Shown one piece after another: positions 17,158-25,531 of a DNA stretch of 48,313 nucleotides (positions are counted from its first letter, which is position 1; every line of letters starts with the position of its first letter). This DNA comes from an uncultured Alphaproteobacteria bacterium (GTDB lineage: Bacteria > Pseudomonadota > Alphaproteobacteria > RF32 > CAG-239). The notes under the pieces are model-generated. The model was not told the origin of the DNA and searched no databases. It was given only the letters and a program-made list of their open reading frames with translations. The stretch spans positions 1 to 48,313 of the forward strand of contig CAJTMA010000016.1 of assembly GCA_910577205.1 (NCBI GenBank), in the 5' to 3' direction. The translations under genes were made by a program, and so were the position numbers.

Positions 17158-18422
17158 TGAAAAATTGGATGCTGAAAGGCCGGACAGGCTTGATGGTCAT
17201 TTTAACAGGAGCAGTGCTGGCCTGCGCTCCCAAAGAGCAGCCGCGCCGCGAACTGACAACTGAAGAGCGAATTGCTTCAGAAACTATTCTGCCTCAAGAT
17301 CCTAACATGATACGCACGCCCAAAGGCGCAAGCTCTCTTGACTTGGAAACGCCTTTGCGTTGCTATGTCAACTGGTCGACACAAGAAATGATTAAAGCCA
17401 TCCCCTATAACATGAAGGCTTTTAATTTGGTGCGCAACGGCAAGAATGATATGCTGCCCCGTTTTGAAGTGACAGGATTTACCTTTGCGACAATGCCGGC
17501 AGAAAAAGCCATGTATAAACTGATCAAAGAAGCAGGCATTAAATTGGTGGCCAAAGATGCGCCTTATGCCAGTATTTCAGCAGAAAATCTGCGCGGCGAA
17601 CTGTCTGAAGTCATCGGAATGATTGCCGATGCGGCAGAAATTTATTACGCCTATGATGCCGAAAGAAAAACCTTAACCATCAGCCGCAAGAGCAATTTCA
17701 GCTTATATGTGCCGAAGTCAAGACCAATTATGCTGGGACTGCTGGACGTTTTGCGCGGCTCAGGCATTACGGATATGACAACCGACTGGGCGGATTATTC
17801 CGTCACATTTGAGGCTGATTTTGAGCTCCAAAGCAAGGTCAATAAGCTGGTTTCATATTTTGAAGAAAATCCGTCACTGATAACTTTTGATGTCAATGTC
17901 TTCCGCATTTATCCTTATAGCAAGGATAATGATATTGAGTGGCAGGAATTGCTCACAACATTTGATTTTGGAACAATTAAAACAACCAAAACTGGAGTTA
18001 TCGGCCGAGCCTTGACAACCTCTAATGACCTGAATATATCTACTTTGCGGAGCTTTTTAGGACAGCAGGCGATGGTTCTTCCGGTTGCGGAAGGCAAATT
18101 CGTTGTTCCCAACCTGTGGTTTGCACGATTTGATATTGGCAAATGCGCGGCCAGAGATTCTATCGAATCCGGTTTATCCGTGCTGGCTAAGGCTTCTCTT
18201 GAACATGACAACCGTATTTTCTCCGATATAACATTGGAGGCCACTAACGGGCAGATTACACATTTTAATGTACGCAGCCGACTGGGAGAGAATTTTATGA
18301 TTATCGGTATTCCCAATCAGATATTTGATAAAAACTCACCCAGATCAGAAACGATTGTTTTCATGGTTCCGCGCATTATCCGCACGATGAAAACGACACA
18401 GCCGATACGAAATAATTTGTAA
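17157..18422 (+). CDS. Secretin-like lipoprotein (PilN-type resemblance)
   Basis: This 421-residue protein starts with a leader and a lipobox ending VLAC (Cys about 23). A linker with YVNWSTQEMIKAIPYNMKAF is followed by a small alpha/beta region (MPAEKAMYKLIKEAGIKL) resembling the N-domains of secretins. Strand-rich segments follow, including ITFDVNVFRIYPY, and the end ETIVFMVPRIIR resembles the closing strand and conserved Pro-Arg of secretin pores. Secretin lipoproteins such as PilN of thin-pilus systems form outer-membrane rings. If this is right, the locus has a second outer-membrane ring candidate beside VirB9/VirB10. The length is short for a full secretin, so it may be a partial or degenerate version. 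It is coupled to the gene upstream and 9 bases from the next. Confidence 0.55.
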   Translation: MKNWMLKGRTGLMVILTGAVLACAPKEQPRRELTTEERIASETILPQDPNMIRTPKGASSLDLETPLRCYVNWSTQEMIKAIPYNMKAFNLVRNGKNDMLPRFEVTGFTFATMPAEKAMYKLIKEAGIKLVAKDAPYASISAENLRGELSEVIGMIADAAEIYYAYDAERKTLTISRKSNFSLYVPKSRPIMLGLLDVLRGSGITDMTTDWADYSVTFEADFELQSKVNKLVSYFEENPSLITFDVNVFRIYPYSKDNDIEWQELLTTFDFGTIKTTKTGVIGRALTTSNDLNISTLRSFLGQQAMVLPVAEGKFVVPNLWFARFDIGKCAARDSIESGLSVLAKASLEHDNRIFSDITLEATNGQITHFNVRSRLGENFMIIGIPNQIFDKNSPRSETIVFMVPRIIRTMKTTQPIRNNL

Positions 18423-18431
18423 GGAAAACAA

Positions 18432-19172
18432 ATGGCAGAAATGACACCGAATACATCAAACCAGCCTCAGAATTTTGACCCGACCCGGCGTTTGAAAAAA
18501 GTTAAGCGTCCGGTTAAACGATATGTACAGGGACAAGTTCCGGGACAACAGCAGCCGCAAATGCCATCTATGCAGAATCCCACAAACAATCAAGGTTTTG
18601 TTTCTGCTCCGGCGGCAGGAGGCGTTTTGAGCAATCGTCAGCAAGATGATTTTAATATCGACAATATTTTAGACGGCGACAATAATTTGCCTGCTTTGGC
18701 AATGGATACGGAGGTTAACCAGTCTTCCAACGATTTTCAGCCGCAGTTTATTAACGAGAGCGATATTATGCCGCCCAAGCTTTCCTTTATGGAGCAGTTA
18801 ATGCAAGGCAATATGTTTACTATGAAAGGCATGGCCTTTATTGCTGCTGCGGTTTTTGTTGTCGGCTTTATGTTTGCCAAGCTATTTTTTGCACAGCAGA
18901 CAATTGTTCGCGACGGTTTGCAAGGGGTCGTTTTTAATCCTGAAGTTCCCAGAGGACGGGCGCGCTGCGGCGTGGCTGAACGTTCTCAGGGCTGCGTCTT
19001 GTATATCATGAATCCGCAACGCCAAGAATTAAGCGGACGCGACTTCTATGATTTGGCATCACAATTAACCAGCCGCCAACGCTTTGTTATCGAAACCGGG
19101 AATATGCGTTATTCTAATGTTAAAATTCGTCCGGGCGATATTGCGCAGCTTAATATTCCGCCATTACAGTAA
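18432..19172 (+). CDS. Bitopic membrane protein with periplasmic domain, function unknown
   Basis: This 246-residue protein has a basic, then Gln/Pro-rich disordered N-terminus (RRLKKVKRPVKRY) of about 130 residues. One membrane helix follows (about 137-155, AFIAAAVFVVGFMFAKLFF), then a C-terminal domain of about 85 residues with two cysteines (ARCGVAERSQGCVLYIM) that could form a disulfide. Orientation by charge puts the N-terminus in the cytoplasm and the domain in the periplasm. Partnership with the secretin-like lipoprotein just upstream is likely from the 9-base spacing, in the manner of inner-membrane partners of secretins. The family is not recognised. It ends the operon; the terminator starts two bases after the stop. 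Confidence 0.75.
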   Translation: MAEMTPNTSNQPQNFDPTRRLKKVKRPVKRYVQGQVPGQQQPQMPSMQNPTNNQGFVSAPAAGGVLSNRQQDDFNIDNILDGDNNLPALAMDTEVNQSSNDFQPQFINESDIMPPKLSFMEQLMQGNMFTMKGMAFIAAAVFVVGFMFAKLFFAQQTIVRDGLQGVVFNPEVPRGRARCGVAERSQGCVLYIMNPQRQELSGRDFYDLASQLTSRQRFVIETGNMRYSNVKIRPGDIAQLNIPPLQ

Positions 19173-19173
19173 T

Positions 19174-19203
19174 AAAAAAGCTCTCGGAAGAGAGCTTTTT
19201 TTG
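19174..19203 (+). terminator. Rho-independent terminator of the acidic-protein/secretin operon
   Basis: The stem GCTCTC/GAGAGC, extended by A-T pairs, has loop GGAA and a T-run. It closes the rightward operon. No clear terminator was seen for the converging virB11 gene in 19204-19360; that stretch holds an AAACCACA/TGTGGTT inverted repeat with a long loop and a palindrome TAAGGCCTTA. Confidence 0.9.
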
Positions 19204-19360
19204 AGTTCCTGAAACCACACGAACGAAGTTTGGGATGGCTATATAAGTTTGTGGTTATTTACCGAAAACTAAGGCCTTAAGATTAAGCGTTGACAAACAG
19301 CACCCAGTGCCATCGAGCCGGCCTTTAAGCTCCTGTTCTATGAGTTTTTTCAACTAAAAT

Positions 19361-20329
19361 TTATGTTACTTCGGTAACGGCACGGAGGTTTCCGTCACGG
19401 TTGATTTGAACAACGCGCAGTTTTCGGTGCATTTCTTTAATGGTTTTTTCGCGGTCAATTGTCGGATAACTGTGCAGAATACGGTCAACAAAAGCTTCAT
19501 AAGCCGCCTCGGAGCTTTCGGCGTGGATGGTTGCCAGGCAGTTATCGTGACCAGACCCCATCAACTCCCACAAAGCGCCGGCATTGTTTGTTGAAATTTC
19601 TCCGCCGATAATCGCGTCAGGCGTAAAGCGCACAACCAAGTCAATGATTTTAGAATAATCAAATTCGTTGGTCTGCTCAGTACGGGACATAACGATATGC
19701 ACACGGTTTGGATGCGGCACAAGCAATTCGCGCGTATCTTCAATAGTGATAATGCGTTTGTGAATGTCTAATATTTTTAACAGGTTATTCAAGAAAGTGG
19801 TTTTACCGGTTGCCGTTGCACCGGAAACCAAAATATGATCGCCGCGTTTAATACTTAACAGTAAGCGTTCATACGGGTCTTCAGGATCTTGGATATCTTT
19901 CAGCGGATTGACTTTATGCAAAACTTCGCCTTGTTTTAAACCGTAATCCTGCAAACCAAAAGCAACATCGTCGCTATGCACACGAATTGTCAAGGCAACA
20001 CCGCCGGTCAGGTCGTCCTGATCGTACATAACGTTACGTCCGCAGACTGCCGAAAAACGGTGATCTCCGGGAATTGTGGCATAAACAACCGGTGTGCCTT
20101 GCACCGGATCAAACGGCAATTCATAGGTATTGGCGATAATATAAAGCAAATCTGTCAGATATTCTTTAGTAAGCTTTTCATCTTTATTCATCACCCAAGG
20201 ATAGGCTCTTTTGCCGCGCAAGCGCAACCAGACCTGCCCGGAGCGGTTTACGGCCACTTCTTCGATATTGTCCTGATTGTACCAGTAGGCCAAAGGACGC
20301 AGAACAGATTCCAATACTTTAAAACTCAT
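19361..20329 (-). CDS. virB11: VirB11-type T4SS traffic ATPase
   Basis: This 322-residue protein is of normal length for VirB11/PulE-type ATPases, which form hexamers on the cytoplasmic face and drive pilus assembly and substrate transfer. Visible motifs: Walker A GATATGKTT at residues 170-178, Asp box ITIEDTREL near 195, Walker B-like FTPDAIIGGEI near 235-245, and His box CLATIHAES near 263. The N-terminal domain has the VAVNRSGQVWLR strand pattern. In the Walker B segment the usual valine and arginine positions differ (GGEIST). The ribosome site AAGGAG lies eight bases before the ATG, and the stop of virB10 is 11 bases upstream. It is the last gene of the leftward operon. Confidence 0.95.
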   Translation of the reverse strand: MSFKVLESVLRPLAYWYNQDNIEEVAVNRSGQVWLRLRGKRAYPWVMNKDEKLTKEYLTDLLYIIANTYELPFDPVQGTPVVYATIPGDHRFSAVCGRNVMYDQDDLTGGVALTIRVHSDDVAFGLQDYGLKQGEVLHKVNPLKDIQDPEDPYERLLLSIKRGDHILVSGATATGKTTFLNNLLKILDIHKRIITIEDTRELLVPHPNRVHIVMSRTEQTNEFDYSKIIDLVVRFTPDAIIGGEISTNNAGALWELMGSGHDNCLATIHAESSEAAYEAFVDRILHSYPTIDREKTIKEMHRKLRVVQINRDGNLRAVTEVT

Positions 20330-20340
20330 CTTTCAACTCC

Positions 20341-23300
20341 TTAGAACAACTGCGGCACGCCGTTGTTGGTGTTTGTGCTGCCTGTAGAGGGCGAGGTCGC
20401 AGCTCCCGGGGTTGGGGAGGTTGCAAAAGACGGCGGCGGCGGGGTTGCCCCTGTTGCAGCCGGGCTGGAAAGCAGCGGCGGCGGATTATTGCCTTTCTTT
20501 GCTGCCGACGGTTTGGTGTCATCTATCAATGTAGGTGTTCCGCCGGTGGGTTCAATATCAATCGCCTGAGATTCATAAACCACATTGCCGCCAGTTGCAG
20601 AACTGTCAACCCGTCCCAGCGTCCGTTTATTCTTCTCAAGTTCACGTTTGCCGGTGGTTGCGGGGTCATCAATAAAGACGTCTTTTTTGCCGGCAACGCC
20701 GAGTTCTTGCGGATTACGCTCACGCGTACGCATCCACAAATCGACGTTCGGATAAACAATGATGCGCGTTCCCGCAGGCACATAAGTCAGCGGTTTAATA
20801 TTGGTTTTGTCGGCCAGAATTTCTTCAAAGACTTGATTCATCTGATTTAAGAAATTTTGGCGGGCGTCATTGGCAGCTTGCTGTTTCGGCGTTTCATTAA
20901 CGCTGCTGTTATCGTTATTATCGCTGTCAGCCATCATATACGACGTATAGCTGGTCAGCGCCGTTGTCATAATCGGCAAGGTGTATTTCTTGAACAGCTG
21001 CTGATCCAGATAACCCAACGCGCCGCCACGTCCTTGGGCATCGCCAGTGACACCGCTGAAGACAAACAGTGAACCATCAGGACGAATCAGGCGTTCCCAT
21101 GTAATCTGAACTTTAGCAGACTGCGAGGTCGTTTCAGACGTTCCGGTCATGCCGCCCAGCGTTCCCATAATACGACTGCCCGCCGGAATAATGATTTTAC
21201 GTCCTTCTTCGGCATATATATTGCGTTCAACATATGCGGTTACCGGGGTCGGGTTATTACTGTCAATCGAACGAGCAATAACCGCGGGAATCGGCTTGTC
21301 CGCAAAAATCATTTCGCTTAAATCAACACGCCAAGATGAAATGGCTTTTTTAATGCCCTGTTCATCCCAGTTTTTCTGCATTCCGTCAAAAGCATCGGGA
21401 CTAATTCCGCTGCTAATCCGCCCAACCTGCATATTGCTGCGCCGTTCCTGCTGCGCGGCATCCAAAGCGGCTGCCCGTTGCGGATCATAACGTTCGCCCG
21501 GTCCAAAGCCGCCGCCAGGACCTAAATTTCCGCCGGGGCCAGTGCCTGTGCCATATGCGCCGCCCTGCCCAAATGTTCCCGCCGGGATAAACATATCTCC
21601 GCCCGGGGCTTTCTCGCTTTCCTCAACGCCAATCAACGCGCCGTCATCATCAATAATAAGCCCGTCAGGCATACGATGGCCAACAACCTCACCGGCTTTA
21701 TTGACAACGCTGCCGTCTTCCATAATTTCACCCAGATATTCTCCGTCCGGGGTTAAAGCAATTCCCAGTGATTTGCGGTATTTTTCTGTCATCGCTTTTT
21801 CTTCAGGCGACAGCCCAATTTGCGGCAAACCAGACGGGCGTTTAAACCAAGATGGTTTTCGAGCATGGCCGATGACATTTCCTTCAGCATCGACAACCTC
21901 TCCGTTTTCATTGACTTTGCCGATGACTTTACCCGCAGCGTCAACAACCGTTCCGTCAGGCAGCACTTTGCCGATGACATTGCCATCTGCGTCAAACGCC
22001 AAATTATCCGTACTGGCTGTTCCGATGACATTTCCTTCAGCATCGACAACCTCTCCGTTTTCATTGACTTTGCCGATGACGTTACCATCCTTATCGACAA
22101 CCGTTCCGTCAGCTTTAACCCGGCCAATAACATTGCCTTTGTCATCATAAGCCAGCATATCTTTACTGGAAACACCAACGACATTACCGTTTTCATCGAT
22201 AACTTCGCCATTTTCGTTGACACGGCCAATAACTTTGCCGTCTTTATCTACGACGGTACCGTCAGGCAACAACCGTCCCAAGAGGTTGCCGTTCATGTCA
22301 TAAGCCAGCATATCTTTACCGGAAACACCAACGACATTACCGTTTTCATCGATAATTTCGCCATTTTCGTTGACACGGCCAATAACTTTGCCGTCTTTAT
22401 CTACGACTGTACCGTCAGGCAACAATCGTCCCAAGAGGTTGCCGTTCATATCATAAGCTAAATTATCAGCTTGCCCGTCTTTGACAATAGACCCGATAAT
22501 ATTGCCATTAGCATCTATCACTTGACCGCCATCGCCGACTTTACCTATAACTTTGCCATCCATATCAACCACGCCGCCATCAGGAAGCACTTTGCCGATG
22601 ATATTGCCGTCTTTGTCATAAACATATGTTTCGCTGGCGAGCTGTCCGAGAACTTTACCATCTTTATCAACGACTTTGCCGTTTTGGACATAGCCAACAA
22701 TATTGCCGTTTTCATCTGACACAGAACCGTCCGCATTGACATAGCCCAGCAAATTGCCGTTTTCATCATAGACTTTTTCGCGGGCAACCATTTCGCCATA
22801 ATATTGCAGCGGTTTGGCAACAGCCACTACCCGCCCGTTGCCGTCAATAATGCTGCCATTTTTAGTCACTTTACCCAAAACATTATTGTTAATATCCCGC
22901 AGTTCACCGTTCAGAGATAACTCGCCGACAATCAGGTTGCTGTCATTACGGACATAAAAATCGCGATTGCCGCGCCCGCGGACTTCATTATTCTTATCAA
23001 TCAGAAAGCCTTTGCTGAGAATGCCGAGATTTTGATTGATGAAAGACAAGACAGTTCCGTCTTTGAGGATATAGCCGATTGCCTCAAAATCATTATCATA
23101 AATATACAAATCATATAAGGCGTAACCAATCTTACGATTTTCTTTAATGATGTTGCCTTCAAAATCAACCATACCGGCGACAGCACCGTTAGCGTCAATC
23201 ACTTCCGCCCGGTTATTAATCCGGCCGATATACTTATTGGCAGCGCTGAAAGCATGGCGGTACTTAAATAAATGCCCCACCGGCATTCCGGTTTTGGAAT

Positions 23301-25530
23301 TTACATTGCCGTTAGCCTGAGCATAGCCGATAAACTGATTTTGTTCATTAACGACCTGTGCATCCAAAATACTGCGGCCAATCATGACACCATTGAAATT
23401 CATTACCGGAGCGTATTCTACGGTATGCGCCAGCGAAGCCCCTTCATCGGACTTCAAAAAACCGCGTTTGTCGACACATCCCAGAATATCATTGTTATAG
23501 TTCAACACCTGTCCGGTTGCTGAAACCGTACCGATTGTATTGCCGTTGTAGTCAATCACAACTGTCGGAATGACCGCATAGCCCATATAAGCGCCACTTT
23601 CTGAGATAGCTTGTCCATTCAGAAGCGGACGCCCCATAACTGTTTCCCGGTAATTACGAATATCGCCGCGCGGAGTGATAACGCCTAACAGGCTGCAACG
23701 GTTGTCAATGACCGGTGCATATGTCACTGTTCCGCCCAAGCTTGACCCCATATTATCAATGATTGTGCCTTCGGCAGTTACCCGCCCGAGGCGTGACCCG
23801 TTGAAATCCCGGACAGAACCGACGGCATCGGCATATCCCAACAGATTTCCACTAAATGCCAAAGCCATGGTGTCAACAGAACCGTGCCCGACAACCGGCA
23901 TCATATTCACTGAGGTATTGTTTGAGGCCGTAACCGCAGCATTATCCGGCAGAAGCTTAGCTATCGGAGATAAGCTGCTATCCAGAACCAAATTGCTTTC
24001 AGAAAGGATGCCGATATTATCGCCATTTGAGCCAACCACATAACCCGCTTCAATATTTTTACCGATAACCAAATTACGCTCATCAACATTAAAGCCAGAC
24101 TGAGTCAGTTTGCCGATAGCCGCCGCATTTTTATTCACTAATCCGCCGCTCGGCATAATTTGTGCAACCGGTGTTCCGGTCAGGTTATAAATAGAAGAAA
24201 GCGGCAAACCGCGTCCGCCGGTTTTACCATCCGCAGAAAACAGATACCCAAACGGCGACATATATTTTCGCTCTTCGCCATCCATCACCATCCCGCTGAT
24301 ACCGGCCATACCCAATGTTTGGTTATTCGTATTGACAGCCAACAGATTTTTCATGGAAGCGCCGATAACGCGCCCGGTATTTTCATAGGCAATATTATCA
24401 ACGACATATCCGGCAGGTGTGCCTTCCAGCTTGATAACAGAACCGTTTTTAAGAGCATGAGCCTGCAGACCGCCGCGGTAATCAAACACAGGTCCGGCAT
24501 TAATTAATTTACCGCTGATTTTGCCGTCTGCGGCAAAAGTAATGCCTCGCGGGCCGACAGAACCGATAATTTCACGGCTGCGGGCAATTTTGCCTTCCGG
24601 CATTAAACGCCCAAGATATTTACCGTTAAAGTCAGTTGCAGCTGCGGCAAAATCAACTATTGCCCCGATAAGGTTTCCGGCTGTATCGACAATCAACCCG
24701 TCAGCACGCATTCTACCGGCTACAGCACCTTTATTAACGACTTCGCCGTTATAAGTCACAAAACCCAAATATTTTCCGTTGTTGTCCAGAGCATAACCCG
24801 AGCGGACAATGCTGCCGATTATCTGATTGTTTTCATTATATGCAAAACCATTAGCTTTAATAAAACCTATGGTCACGGCTTCAAAATTGGTAACCTTACC
24901 GCCCGGAGCAACGCTGCCGATAAATTCCCCGGACTGGGATACAACCATTTTAGAAGAAATCAGGCGGCCGTCTAACGTATAATCCTGACCGGCGCGGCGA
25001 TAGGCAAAACCATCCGGCGAAACAAAACCAATTTCCTGCCCTTGCAGATTGGTATACAAACCATCACCGGTCAAGCGCCCTACAGTGCGCCCGTCATCTG
25101 AGTAAATCAACCCCGGGAATAAAACTGCGCCCGCAATATTAAAGAAGTCGTCAATAACCAGACCGTTCGGCAGAACTTTTGCAATAATTTTACCGGAAGC
25201 CAAGCGCACCGACCCGTCATTATTGACCTTACCCAACGGCTTGTTGTCATTACCTATGGCAATACCCTGCGGCACGACACCACCAATGATATTGCCGTCA
25301 AAATCAGTAATCAAGCTGTCTGCCGTCACATTACCGATTAACTGGTTATCAAAGCTGACAACTTTACCGTCAGGGATAACTTTACCGATTAAATCGCCAT
25401 TAAAGTCTACCGCGGTAATTTCCTGCGCGGAAACAGCCGCCGCAGATAACAACAACAGACCGACAACGGCGCTAAAACCTTGTGCCAGTTTTTTGATTAA
25501 GCCATATTGTCTGTTTGTCCGCCGTGTCAA
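20341..25530 (-). CDS. virB10: VirB10/TrbI outer-membrane core protein with giant repeat array (C-terminal half of a split VirB10)
   Basis: The start is TTG 25530 with GGAGG seven bases upstream. The 1729-residue protein begins with a Sec signal peptide (LLLLSAAAVSAQE), not the N-terminal anchor usual for VirB10. Residues from about 37 to 1340 are a continuous array of a 17-residue repeat of the form DGTVVDKDGNVIGRVLP, about 75 units by length. The array is degenerate at first and most regular toward its end. A Gly-rich linker leads to the TrbI/VirB10 domain (about 1400-1640), with AYVERNIYAEEGRKIIIPAGSRI, TWERLIRPDGS and IKPLTYVPAGTRI; the helix YTLPIMTTALTSYTSYMMA is the likely outer-membrane antenna. 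A Pro/Ser/Thr-rich tail follows. It should form the outer-membrane ring with VirB9. The anchor function seems to be supplied by the gene upstream. Confidence 0.92.
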   Translation of the reverse strand: MTRRTNRQYGLIKKLAQGFSAVVGLLLLSAAAVSAQEITAVDFNGDLIGKVIPDGKVVSFDNQLIGNVTADSLITDFDGNIIGGVVPQGIAIGNDNKPLGKVNNDGSVRLASGKIIAKVLPNGLVIDDFFNIAGAVLFPGLIYSDDGRTVGRLTGDGLYTNLQGQEIGFVSPDGFAYRRAGQDYTLDGRLISSKMVVSQSGEFIGSVAPGGKVTNFEAVTIGFIKANGFAYNENNQIIGSIVRSGYALDNNGKYLGFVTYNGEVVNKGAVAGRMRADGLIVDTAGNLIGAIVDFAAAATDFNGKYLGRLMPEGKIARSREIIGSVGPRGITFAADGKISGKLINAGPVFDYRGGLQAHALKNGSVIKLEGTPAGYVVDNIAYENTGRVIGASMKNLLAVNTNNQTLGMAGISGMVMDGEERKYMSPFGYLFSADGKTGGRGLPLSSIYNLTGTPVAQIMPSGGLVNKNAAAIGKLTQSGFNVDERNLVIGKNIEAGYVVGSNGDNIGILSESNLVLDSSLSPIAKLLPDNAAVTASNNTSVNMMPVVGHGSVDTMALAFSGNLLGYADAVGSVRDFNGSRLGRVTAEGTIIDNMGSSLGGTVTYAPVIDNRCSLLGVITPRGDIRNYRETVMGRPLLNGQAISESGAYMGYAVIPTVVIDYNGNTIGTVSATGQVLNYNNDILGCVDKRGFLKSDEGASLAHTVEYAPVMNFNGVMIGRSILDAQVVNEQNQFIGYAQANGNVNSKTGMPVGHLFKYRHAFSAANKYIGRINNRAEVIDANGAVAGMVDFEGNIIKENRKIGYALYDLYIYDNDFEAIGYILKDGTVLSFINQNLGILSKGFLIDKNNEVRGRGNRDFYVRNDSNLIVGELSLNGELRDINNNVLGKVTKNGSIIDGNGRVVAVAKPLQYYGEMVAREKVYDENGNLLGYVNADGSVSDENGNIVGYVQNGKVVDKDGKVLGQLASETYVYDKDGNIIGKVLPDGGVVDMDGKVIGKVGDGGQVIDANGNIIGSIVKDGQADNLAYDMNGNLLGRLLPDGTVVDKDGKVIGRVNENGEIIDENGNVVGVSGKDMLAYDMNGNLLGRLLPDGTVVDKDGKVIGRVNENGEVIDENGNVVGVSSKDMLAYDDKGNVIGRVKADGTVVDKDGNVIGKVNENGEVVDAEGNVIGTASTDNLAFDADGNVIGKVLPDGTVVDAAGKVIGKVNENGEVVDAEGNVIGHARKPSWFKRPSGLPQIGLSPEEKAMTEKYRKSLGIALTPDGEYLGEIMEDGSVVNKAGEVVGHRMPDGLIIDDDGALIGVEESEKAPGGDMFIPAGTFGQGGAYGTGTGPGGNLGPGGGFGPGERYDPQRAAALDAAQQERRSNMQVGRISSGISPDAFDGMQKNWDEQGIKKAISSWRVDLSEMIFADKPIPAVIARSIDSNNPTPVTAYVERNIYAEEGRKIIIPAGSRIMGTLGGMTGTSETTSQSAKVQITWERLIRPDGSLFVFSGVTGDAQGRGGALGYLDQQLFKKYTLPIMTTALTSYTSYMMADSDNNDNSSVNETPKQQAANDARQNFLNQMNQVFEEILADKTNIKPLTYVPAGTRIIVYPNVDLWMRTRERNPQELGVAGKKDVFIDDPATTGKRELEKNKRTLGRVDSSATGGNVVYESQAIDIEPTGGTPTLIDDTKPSAAKKGNNPPPLLSSPAATGATPPPPSFATSPTPGAATSPSTGSTNTNNGVPQLF
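21850..22461 (-). repeat. Four tandem 153-bp units inside the VirB10 repeat array
   Basis: Units 22461-22309, 22308-22156, 22155-22003 and 22002-21850 each encode 51 residues (three 17-residue repeats) starting LAYD or LAFD. The first two units are almost identical at the DNA level, indicating recent duplication. Later units diverge at GNLLGRLL versus GNVIGRVK or GNVIGKVL. Confidence 0.9.
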
Positions 25531-25531
25531 C

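Noticed and set aside
19204..19360. Terminator for virB11 from the AAACCACA/TGTGGTT inverted repeat
   Set aside because: The loop is about 30 bases and there is no T-run in the leftward direction, so it does not look like a functional rho-independent terminator.
21542..24754. Long open frames on the plus strand antisense to the VirB10 repeats
   Set aside because: They arise from the in-frame repeat and biased codons of virB10. They have repetitive composition, lack ribosome sites and belong to no recognisable family.
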